Shown: positions 53,044 to 60,471 of the stretch, one piece after another
Layout: the number at the start of each line of letters is the position of its first letter
Position numbering within the stretch: position 1 is the stretch's first letter
Source of the DNA: Polaribacter aquimarinus
GTDB lineage: Bacteria > Bacteroidota > Bacteroidia > Flavobacteriales > Flavobacteriaceae
Length of the DNA stretch: 64,000 nt
Reading direction: 5' to 3'
Assembly (NCBI RefSeq): GCF_003129485.1
Contig: NZ_QFFG01000003.1
Location: 372,001-436,000 of the forward strand
Notes under the pieces: model-generated
The model's input: the letters and a program-made list of their open reading frames with translations, nothing else
Databases searched by the model: none
Told to the model about the DNA's origin: nothing
Translations under genes and position numbers: made by a program

Positions 53044-53976
53044 ATGAACTACACTTTACATCAATTAGTAATATTTAAAAAAATAGCTGAAACACAAAGT
53101 GTTACTAAGGCTTCAGAGCAGCTTTTTTTAACACAACCTGCTGTTTCAATACAGTTAAAAAATTTTCAAGATCAATTTAATTTACCACTTTTTGAAGTTG
53201 TAGGAAGAAAATTATACATCACTGAATTTGGTAGTGAAATTGCTAAAGCTGCATCAAAAATTCTTGAAGAAGTAGAAGCTATAAATTACAAATCTTCATT
53301 ATTTGAGGGCAAATTGGCAGGGAAATTAAAAATTGCTATTGTTTCTACTGCTAAATATGCAATGCCTTATTTTTTATCAGGATTTGTAAAAAAGCATAGT
53401 ATGGTTGATGTTACCATGGATGTGACCAACAAAATGTCAGTTATTGGAGCATTAGAAAATAATGAATGTGACTTTGCCATGGTTTCTACTATACCCAAAA
53501 AACTGAAAATAGAACGAATAGAGTTAATGAAAAATAAAATGTTTTTTGTGGCTGGTAGAGACTATCATCCTCACAAAAAAGAAGCTTCATTAAAAGATTT
53601 AAATAAATCGCTCTTTATTTTTAGAGAAAAAGGTTCAGCAACAAGATTAGCTATGGAACGCTATTTATTTAAACATAAAATAGAGATTGTCAGAAAAATG
53701 GAACTTACTTCTAACGAAGCTGTAAAACAAGCTGTTATAGCTGGTTTAGGAATTTCTATTATGCCTATTATTGGTATGAATGAGGCTTTGAAAAATGGCG
53801 ATTTACAGATTATAAAAATTAAAGATTTACCACTAGAAACCAACTGGAATTTAATTTGGTTGAAAACAAAAAAACTAACAAATGTAGCACAAGCATTTCA
53901 ACATTATATTATTGAAAATAAGGATGAAATTATTGAAAATGAGTTTAAGAAATATAATAATTCAACCAAATATTAG
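53044..53976 (+). CDS. LysR-family transcriptional regulator
   Basis: 310 aa. The N-terminal winged HTH reads LHQLVIFKKIAETQSVTKASEQLFLTQPAVSIQLKNFQ and the rest is the usual effector-binding domain (FAMVSTIPKK, NEAVKQAVIAGLGISIMP). It belongs near the CbbR/CmpR branch, which responds to carbon status, judged from the VTKASEQLFLTQPAVS helix and the neighbouring bicarbonate transporter. It is divergent from the two small genes upstream of sbtA, and its 3' end overlaps the permease gene by 4 bases. Confidence 0.92.
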   Translation: MNYTLHQLVIFKKIAETQSVTKASEQLFLTQPAVSIQLKNFQDQFNLPLFEVVGRKLYITEFGSEIAKAASKILEEVEAINYKSSLFEGKLAGKLKIAIVSTAKYAMPYFLSGFVKKHSMVDVTMDVTNKMSVIGALENNECDFAMVSTIPKKLKIERIELMKNKMFFVAGRDYHPHKKEASLKDLNKSLFIFREKGSATRLAMERYLFKHKIEIVRKMELTSNEAVKQAVIAGLGISIMPIIGMNEALKNGDLQIIKIKDLPLETNWNLIWLKTKKLTNVAQAFQHYIIENKDEIIENEFKKYNNSTKY

Positions 53977-55208
53977 GCAAACTTAATTGATTTTGAAGGT
54001 TGAATTTTAGTAATGATAAAAGAAGGAATTATCAACATTAAGAAACACATAATTAACGTACCTATATTTAATAATAAAATGTAACTAAAAGAAATATGAA
54101 CAGGCATTGTATTTACATAATAAGTTTCTGGATTTAAAGTGATTACCTTAAAATAATCTTGAATAAAAATAATAGACAGACCAATAATATTCCCCCAAAA
54201 CAATCCCTTTAAAATCAAATAAGCAGCATTGTACAAAAAGACTTTTCGAATACTTGTATTGTTGCTACCCAAAGCCTTTAAAATACCAATCATTTGAACT
54301 CTTTCTAAAATTAAAACGAGTAAAGCTGTGATCATATTAATCCCTGCAACTAAAATCATAATAGCTATAATAAACCATATATTATTATCAAATAACTGAA
54401 TCCATTCAAAAATAGTTGCATAAGTTTCAGTAATGGTTTTACTATTTAGAGTAGCTCCAATATTGCTATAAATTTCCTCTCCTTTGGCTTCAATTTCATC
54501 AAAACTTTCCAAAATAACTTCAAAACCTCCAATTTCATTTTCTGTCCATTTATTTAGTTTTTGAACTTCTCGAATATCGCCTATCATCATCGTTTTATCA
54601 AACTCTGCAAAACCAGAGTTGTAAACCCCAACAATGGTATATTTTCTGTTAGAAAGTAATTTACTTTTGGAAGTTTTAAAGAAGGTAGCTAAAATTGTAT
54701 CATTTAATTTTAGTTGTAAACGATTCATTATGGTTTGCGACAACAACACTTCTTTTGTTCTTTCTAGACTAAAATCGGGCACTCTCCCGCCCACTAGATA
54801 TTCTTTGAAAAAAGTCCAATTGTAATCTGTAGAAACTCCTTTAAAAATAATACCTTCAAAATCTGTTTCTGTTCTTAAGATTCCGCCTTTATTAGCAAAA
54901 ATCTGAATATTATTAACGCCAGATATATTCTTAAATTTCGGATAAAAATCTTGATCTTTTTTAATCGGAACTGTGGAGACGTCTGAATTGTTATTATCGT
55001 AATTAATAATCTGAACATGACCTTTAAAACCGGCCATTTTATCGCGAATTTTATATTGCAATCCGGCTCCAGTAGCCACAGCAATCAACATAATAATAAT
55101 ACCTAGAGCAATTGCTGTAATTGCAATTTTTATTATTGGTGATGAAATGCTATTTTTATACTTTTTGCCGGCAATAATGCGTTTAGCAATAAATAACTCG
55201 TAATTCAA
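53973..55208 (-). CDS. LolC/E-type ABC transporter permease (FtsX family)
   Basis: 411 aa, TTG start. It has the MacB/FtsX layout: an N-terminal helix (IIKIAITAIALGIIIMLIAVATG), a ~230-residue periplasmic domain, and three C-terminal helices (IWFIIAIMILVAGINMITALLVLI; AAYLILKGLFWGNIIGLSIIF; LLLNIGTLIMCFLMLIIPS). LolC/E proteins extract lipoproteins from the inner membrane for transport to the outer membrane. The gene lies back to back with the DUF1343 gene; only 4 bases separate the two starts. Confidence 0.87.
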   Translation of the reverse strand: MNYELFIAKRIIAGKKYKNSISSPIIKIAITAIALGIIIMLIAVATGAGLQYKIRDKMAGFKGHVQIINYDNNNSDVSTVPIKKDQDFYPKFKNISGVNNIQIFANKGGILRTETDFEGIIFKGVSTDYNWTFFKEYLVGGRVPDFSLERTKEVLLSQTIMNRLQLKLNDTILATFFKTSKSKLLSNRKYTIVGVYNSGFAEFDKTMMIGDIREVQKLNKWTENEIGGFEVILESFDEIEAKGEEIYSNIGATLNSKTITETYATIFEWIQLFDNNIWFIIAIMILVAGINMITALLVLILERVQMIGILKALGSNNTSIRKVFLYNAAYLILKGLFWGNIIGLSIIFIQDYFKVITLNPETYYVNTMPVHISFSYILLLNIGTLIMCFLMLIIPSFIITKIQPSKSIKFA

Positions 55209-55212
55209 TTTG

Positions 55213-56490
55213 ATGATTCTTTTTAAACTTCGTAAAAGTACCTATTTATTTTTGTTTTTATTGATGAATTTTCAGCTGATTTCTTGCTCCAAGAAAGTTC
55301 AAAATTCAAAAATTAAAACTTCAAGTCTTGAAGTTGAAAAAGACACTGTAATTAAAACAGGCGCAGCACAAACACACCTATACCTTAACTTATTAAAAGG
55401 AAAAAATATAGCAATTGTAGCAAATCAAACCTCTGTTTTATCGGTTTTACAAAGAGCTGAAGTAGCTCCGAATGTAATGAGATCTAAAAAGGTGACACAT
55501 CATCTAGTAGATTATTTACACAATTACAGTGGAATAACTGTAAAAAAAGTGTTTTCACCAGAACACGGTTTTAGAGGAAAAGAAGACGCTGCTGCTCATA
55601 TAGCTGATGATGTGGATATAAAAACAGGACTACCTATTTTATCATTGCATGGAAAAAGTAAAAAACCATCAGCAAAACAATTAGAGAATATTGATCTGGT
55701 AATTTTTGATATTCAAGATGTAGGCGTTCGTTTTTACACTTACATTTCTACCTTACATTTTGTTATGGAAGCTTGTGCTGAAAATGGTGTTCCATTGATT
55801 GTTTTAGATAGACCCAACCCAAATGGGCATTATATTGATGGACCTGTTTTAGAACCAAAACACGCGAGTTTTGTTGGTAAACATCCTGTGCCTGTGGTGT
55901 ATGGAATGACCATTGGCGAATACGGACAAATGATTAACGGTGAAAAATGGTTAAAAAATGGAATTGAGTGTGATTTAAAAGTGATTCCTTTAAAAAATTA
56001 CACGCACAATTCTAGATATTCATTACCCATTAAACCCTCACCAAATTTACCAAATGATAAAAGTATTAACTTATATCCTAGTTTAGGTTTTTTTGAGGGT
56101 ACAACCATTAATGCAGGTCGTGGAACTGAGTTTCAGTTTCAAAGATATGGTGCTCCATTTTTTGAGAAAACAGATTTTTCTTATATGCCAAAAGCCAATG
56201 AAGGTGCTAAATATCCAAAGCATAAAAACAAATTATGCTATGGTGTAGATTTAAGAAAAACCAAACATTTAGATAAAATTGACCTTTCTTTTTTAATGGA
56301 TGCTTACCAAAAAACTCCAAAAACAGAAAAATTCTTTGGAGCTACTTTTACCATTCACGCAGGAAACACAAAACTACAGCAACAATTAGAACAAGGTTTG
56401 TCTGAAAATGAAATTCGAAAAACCTGGGAGAAAGGTTTGAATAAGTTTAAAATTGTTCGTGAAAAATATTTGATTTATAAAAAACTATGA
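55213..56490 (+). CDS. DUF1343 (NamZ-like exo-N-acetylmuramidase) lipoprotein
   Basis: 425 aa from the ATG at 55213. Lipobox MNFQLISCS. The DUF1343 domain has GKNIAIVANQTSV, VFSPEHGFRGKEDAAAHI, GLPILSLHG, VIFDIQDVGVRFYTYISTLHFVMEAC, LDRPNPNGHYIDGP, PSPNLPND and YPSLGFFEGTTINAGRGTEFQFQRYG. The Bacillus member NamZ removes terminal MurNAc from peptidoglycan fragments. The next gene overlaps by ATGA, giving a two-gene cell-wall unit. Confidence 0.93.
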   Translation: MILFKLRKSTYLFLFLLMNFQLISCSKKVQNSKIKTSSLEVEKDTVIKTGAAQTHLYLNLLKGKNIAIVANQTSVLSVLQRAEVAPNVMRSKKVTHHLVDYLHNYSGITVKKVFSPEHGFRGKEDAAAHIADDVDIKTGLPILSLHGKSKKPSAKQLENIDLVIFDIQDVGVRFYTYISTLHFVMEACAENGVPLIVLDRPNPNGHYIDGPVLEPKHASFVGKHPVPVVYGMTIGEYGQMINGEKWLKNGIECDLKVIPLKNYTHNSRYSLPIKPSPNLPNDKSINLYPSLGFFEGTTINAGRGTEFQFQRYGAPFFEKTDFSYMPKANEGAKYPKHKNKLCYGVDLRKTKHLDKIDLSFLMDAYQKTPKTEKFFGATFTIHAGNTKLQQQLEQGLSENEIRKTWEKGLNKFKIVREKYLIYKKL

Positions 56491-57551
56491 AAAAAGTACT
56501 CCTCTTTTTTGCCTTAATAGTATGCTTTCAAAAATCTTATTGTCAGGTTGATAAAGATAAAGTACATAAAGCTAATACTGTTGCAAAAAAATATTTATTG
56601 CAAAATAAAATACCTGGAATGTCTATTTCTGTTTCCAAAAAAGGAAAATTAATTTGGTCTAAAGGATTTGGTTATTCAAATTTAAAAAACAGAACAAAAG
56701 TAGTTCCAAGTAAAACAAAATTTAGAATAGCAAGTATTTCCAAAACTCTAACTGCATTAGCTTTAGCTAAATTGGTTGACGTTAAAAAAATTGAATTAGA
56801 TTCAAGTCTATACCAGTATGTCCCTGATTTTCCTAAAAAAGAATATGACTTTACAATTCGTCAACTTGGAGGGCATTTAGCAGGAATAAGGCATTACAGA
56901 GGTAAAGAATTCTTAATCAATAAAAAAATGTCAATTGTTGAAGGTTTGGATGTTTTCAAAAATTCTGATTTACTTTTAAAACCGCAAACAAAATTTATAT
57001 ACAGTACATATGGTTGGAATCTGTTAAGTGTTGTTATTCAAAATGCTGCTAAACAAAATTATTTTAAATATATGCAAGAATACATTTTTAAACCTCTAAA
57101 TATGAAAAACACCACAGTTGACTTCTCTGATAAAAAGATTACTAATAAAACAAAATTTTATATTAAAAGAAATGGAAAAATTAAAGAAGGGCCTTCTGTT
57201 AATAACGAATTTAAAGCTGCTGGAGGTGGGTTTTTATCGACCTCAGAAGATTTAGTTTCTTTTGGAAACGAATTTATTTATAAAAAAATAATCTCTAAAG
57301 CGTCTTTAAAAGAATTAGTTACTCCTCAAATAACATCATCTAAAAGGAGTACAAATTATGGAATTGGGATTGCTATTTCTAAAATTAATAACACTTTAAA
57401 ATACAGTCATTCTGGAGGTGGTGTTGGAGCTTCATCATATTTACTAATCTACCCTGAAAAAGAAGTTGTAATCTCTATTCTTACCAATTTATCAGGAGTA
57501 GGTTTAAAAAATTTTATTAAAGACTTAGAAGCTATTTTTGTTATTGATTAG
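56487..57551 (+). CDS. Secreted serine hydrolase (beta-lactamase class C/PBP-like)
   Basis: 354 aa with a signal peptide ending SYCQ. SxxK motif SISK with nucleophile Ser83 and Lys86; the YxN motif is probably YGWN in STYGWNLLS; a third motif near HSGGGVGASS stands in for the KTG. It may be a peptidase or esterase acting on peptidoglycan peptides rather than a true beta-lactamase. Start overlaps the DUF1343 stop (ATGA). Its stop overlaps that of a short convergent reading frame. Confidence 0.9.
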   Translation: MKKVLLFFALIVCFQKSYCQVDKDKVHKANTVAKKYLLQNKIPGMSISVSKKGKLIWSKGFGYSNLKNRTKVVPSKTKFRIASISKTLTALALAKLVDVKKIELDSSLYQYVPDFPKKEYDFTIRQLGGHLAGIRHYRGKEFLINKKMSIVEGLDVFKNSDLLLKPQTKFIYSTYGWNLLSVVIQNAAKQNYFKYMQEYIFKPLNMKNTTVDFSDKKITNKTKFYIKRNGKIKEGPSVNNEFKAAGGGFLSTSEDLVSFGNEFIYKKIISKASLKELVTPQITSSKRSTNYGIGIAISKINNTLKYSHSGGGVGASSYLLIYPEKEVVISILTNLSGVGLKNFIKDLEAIFVID

Positions 57552-57694
57552 TTAATATCCTCAACCCCAATAAGCTTACGATACCCTTCAAAAAGTTGTT
57601 TCACCAATTCTTTTAAAGAAGAATTGGTGGCTTCATCTGGGAAAGCACCTACTCCATAGATAATTCCCACACACAGCAACCAAATGATAATCAA
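57548..57694 (-). CDS. Possible short membrane-anchored peptide
   Basis: 48 aa from a TTG at 57694: one hydrophobic helix (IIIWLLCVGIIYGVGAF) and a charged tail (PDEATNSSLKELVKQLFEGYRK). Composition is protein-like and the frame ends 4 bases inside the serine-hydrolase gene. No RBS, family or -7 box was recognised, so it may also be a remnant. A 28-base hairpin (57602-57629) lies inside it. Confidence 0.35.
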   Translation of the reverse strand: MIIIWLLCVGIIYGVGAFPDEATNSSLKELVKQLFEGYRKLIGVEDIN

Positions 57695-57802
57695 TACTTT
57701 ACAAATAAAAATAAAAAAAATACATCTTTTTTAAAACCCTACTTCACATTTTCTCGTAAGTGTTTTTGAGATTCAATTAAATATTAACTTAAAAATCACA
57801 CA

Positions 57803-58456
57803 ATGAAAAAAAACAAAATTTTATTAGTTACCGTTTTCGCAGCGATTATCGGTTTAATTACAATTGCGGCAGATCATATAGATGCTCCTGCTGTTAGTGG
57901 AACATCAGCAGATATTACCGATTTCTATGCGTTTCAAGGTGAAAACACCAGCAATTTAGTATTTGTGGCTAATGTACAAGGATTGTTAAGTCCTTCTGCA
58001 ACAGCTTCTGCATCTTTTGATGAAAATGTTATGGTAGAATTTAATATAGATACCAATCAAGACAATGTAGAAGATTTTGTAATTCAAGCTATACCTAGAG
58101 ATGGCAAAATGTACTTTTTTGGTCCTTTTACACCATCTGTTACAGGCTTAAATAGTACTGTAAATGAAAACGCTACAATGGGAGAAGTTGCTATAACATC
58201 TTATAACGCTTCTGCAGTTATAGGATCAAACTCATCTGGTATGAAATTCTTTGCAGGTCCAAGAGATGACCCTTTCTTTATGGATTTTGCTAGATATGGA
58301 GAGATTATAGGAGGGAATGCATCAGGATTTAACAATCCAGGTTCAGATACTTTTGCAGGTACAAATGTACTTTCTATTGTAGTTGAAGTACCAAAATCTA
58401 TGATTGGAACTTCAGGGACAATCAATACTTGGGTAGAAGCAAAATCTAAACAATAA
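57803..58456 (+). CDS. DUF4331 protein, N-terminal-half type
   Basis: 217 aa. Signal peptide (LLVTVFAAIIGLITIAA) then DHIDAPAVSGTSADITDFYAF, the usual opening of DUF4331 (compare SHREAP). NLVFVANVQG and FNIDTNQDNVEDF continue the family pattern and FFAGPRDDPFFMDFARY is its mid-domain motif. It stops near residue 217, about half the normal length of 450-550. The next gene encodes a lipoprotein that looks like the missing half. The role of DUF4331 is unknown; these genes often sit near ECF sigma factors. Confidence 0.85.
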   Translation: MKKNKILLVTVFAAIIGLITIAADHIDAPAVSGTSADITDFYAFQGENTSNLVFVANVQGLLSPSATASASFDENVMVEFNIDTNQDNVEDFVIQAIPRDGKMYFFGPFTPSVTGLNSTVNENATMGEVAITSYNASAVIGSNSSGMKFFAGPRDDPFFMDFARYGEIIGGNASGFNNPGSDTFAGTNVLSIVVEVPKSMIGTSGTINTWVEAKSKQ

Positions 58457-58483
58457 TTTAACCAATTTTAAAAACAAAATATT

Positions 58484-59041
58484 ATGAAATATACATATAT
58501 AAAACACATTGCATTCATTTTTACATTATCATTAATCTTAGTGGGATGTAGTAAAAATAACGACAAAGATTTACCAATGGGACCAGATTTTTCAGGAACT
58601 TTTGTACAGAAAGATCAAATGGGTAGACCAGCCGTAAATACAGTATTTGTATCTGCTTCTAGTAAAGACGAGTTTAACGTTACCGTTCCTTCTAAACAAG
58701 GAGCCAAGTTCCAATCTATGTTCGAAACGAATTTGACAGGTTTAAGTCCTGCTTATGCAAATTCTGGAGATAAGAATGCATTAGGACTAGATGCTGCAGC
58801 TTTTACTGGATTGCTGGCAACAGATGTACTAAACGTCTCTTTAGACGGTAAAACTACTTTTTACGATGGCACAAATGTATTAACAGGTAGAGCTTTAGCC
58901 GATGACGTAATTACTGTAGAATTATTATTGATTTTTGGAGGTGAAGATTTTTCTGAAAATCCATCTTTATCTAACGATAATGTTGATGCAAATGATAAAA
59001 CATTCTTAAACTCATTTCCTTACTTGGCTTCGCCTTGGTAG
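58484..59041 (+). CDS. DUF4331-related lipoprotein, C-terminal-half type
   Basis: 185 aa. Lipobox SLILVGCS. The mature protein begins MGPDFSGTFVQKDQMGRPAVNTVFV, matching the second-half DUF4331 motif (RLGxPLVNxV). NDNVDANDKTFLNSFPYLASPW is its family-like end. It lies 27 bases after the N-terminal half gene. Separate signal sequences show that the two halves are exported individually rather than being a recent frameshift. Confidence 0.75.
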   Translation: MKYTYIKHIAFIFTLSLILVGCSKNNDKDLPMGPDFSGTFVQKDQMGRPAVNTVFVSASSKDEFNVTVPSKQGAKFQSMFETNLTGLSPAYANSGDKNALGLDAAAFTGLLATDVLNVSLDGKTTFYDGTNVLTGRALADDVITVELLLIFGGEDFSENPSLSNDNVDANDKTFLNSFPYLASPW

Positions 59042-59052
59042 GAAAATTAAAT

Positions 59053-59083
59053 CTGGCGTACGTTTGGGGGAATAGTGCGCCAG
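59053..59083 (+). promoter_or_regulatory. GC-rich stem in the DUF4331-TPR gap
   Basis: CTGGCG (59053-59058) pairs with CGCCAG (59078-59083) across a 19-base loop. The stem is unusually GC-rich for this DNA. The T-run behind it is weak, so it could be an mRNA-stability stem, an attenuator or an imperfect terminator. Confidence 0.35.
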
Positions 59084-59164
59084 TATTTTAACCAATACCT
59101 CTAAGAATAGTGGAGTAAACTTTATTAGGAAGCTCCAATTTTTTAACTAAAAAACATACAAATT

Positions 59165-60454
59165 ATGAAATACATCCAACTAATTTTATTATTTGTAACT
59201 TTTTCAATAGCAATTAGTTGCAATACGCATACAAACAAGCAGGTTACAAATTCAAAAGAATACAACCAATATTTAGAGTTAAGTGACAATTACAAATTAA
59301 AAGCAATTCAATCTGATTATAGTTTTTGGGAAAATAAATTAATAGAAACACCAAATCAGTTTCCATACAATGCAAAATTGGCGGCTGCGAATTCCAAAAT
59401 ATTTACACTTACTGGTGCAATTTCAAAATTAAAAAATGCTGAAAAAAACCTAATCGAAGCCAATAAAAAAACCAATTATAATAATGCTGGTTATCTAAGA
59501 AGTTTAGCAAGAAATTATATTTCTCAACACCGTTTTAAAGAAGCTCTAACTTTATTAACCAAAGCAGAGTATAATGGAGAGCACTTAAAAAGAACTCATT
59601 TTATGTTAATTGATGTGCATTTAGAATTAGGAAATTATACTAAAGTAGAAAAATACTTATCAAAAACTAAAAATTTTAAAGACTTTGATTATTTAATTCG
59701 ATTATCGAAATACAACGATCATTTAGGGAATTTAGACAACGCAATTAAGTATTTAGAAGATGCTTTAGAAATTGCTAAGGCATCTAAAAATCAAGATTTA
59801 ATTCAGTGGAATTATACCAATTTAGCAGATTACTATGGTCATGCAGGTAGAATTCAAGATTCGTATCATTCCTATTTAAAGGCATTGACAATAAATCCTA
59901 ACAATAGTTATGCAAAAAAAGGGATTGCATGGATTGTTTTTTCTTACGAGAGAAACCCAGAAGAGGCTTTGAGAATTTTAAATACAGTTACTAAAGAAAA
60001 CGCATCACCAGATTATCATTTGCTAAAAGCAGAAATCGCAGATTTTATGGGAAATGTTGCAGAAAAAGAAAATCAGATAAATATTTATTTACAAAAAGTA
60101 TCTAACAAAGATTATGGTGTCATGTACCATAAGTATAATGTATTATTATTTTCTGATAAAAAACCAAAAGAGGCAATGCAAATTGCAAAACAAGAAGTAA
60201 AAGAAAGACCAACAGCTCAATCTTATGACTTGTTAGCTTGGGCATATTATAAAAATACTGAGTATAAAAAAGCGTTAGAAATAACAGAGAAATATGTATT
60301 AAATAAGACTTTTGAACCTGAAGCTTTATTGCATTCGGCTTATATCTTGAAAGCTAACGGAAAATTAAAAAAAGCAATAGAACTTAAAGAGGAATTGTTA
60401 GGAGCAATTTATGAGTTAGGGCCAAATTCAGAATCAGAAATCAAGAATATTTAA
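59165..60454 (+). CDS. TPR-repeat lipoprotein
   Basis: 429 aa. Leader TFSIAISC gives a lipoprotein. About six TPR-like helical pairs can be picked out: RSLARNYISQHRFKEALTLLTKA, HFMLIDVHLELGNYTKVEKYL, NAIKYLEDALEIAKAS, ADYYGHAGRIQDSYHSYLKALTINPN, YDLLAWAYYKNTEYKKALEITEKY. It is a likely protein-interaction scaffold. It lies 17 bases before the TonB receptor gene and probably shares its transcript. Confidence 0.88.
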   Translation: MKYIQLILLFVTFSIAISCNTHTNKQVTNSKEYNQYLELSDNYKLKAIQSDYSFWENKLIETPNQFPYNAKLAAANSKIFTLTGAISKLKNAEKNLIEANKKTNYNNAGYLRSLARNYISQHRFKEALTLLTKAEYNGEHLKRTHFMLIDVHLELGNYTKVEKYLSKTKNFKDFDYLIRLSKYNDHLGNLDNAIKYLEDALEIAKASKNQDLIQWNYTNLADYYGHAGRIQDSYHSYLKALTINPNNSYAKKGIAWIVFSYERNPEEALRILNTVTKENASPDYHLLKAEIADFMGNVAEKENQINIYLQKVSNKDYGVMYHKYNVLLFSDKKPKEAMQIAKQEVKERPTAQSYDLLAWAYYKNTEYKKALEITEKYVLNKTFEPEALLHSAYILKANGKLKKAIELKEELLGAIYELGPNSESEIKNI

Positions 60455-60471
60455 ACACAAAAACAAAGAAT

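Noticed and set aside
57602..57629. Hairpin CACCAATTCTT/AAGAATTGGTG as a terminator
   Set aside because: No T-run follows on either strand and it lies inside a short frame; it may simply be coding sequence.
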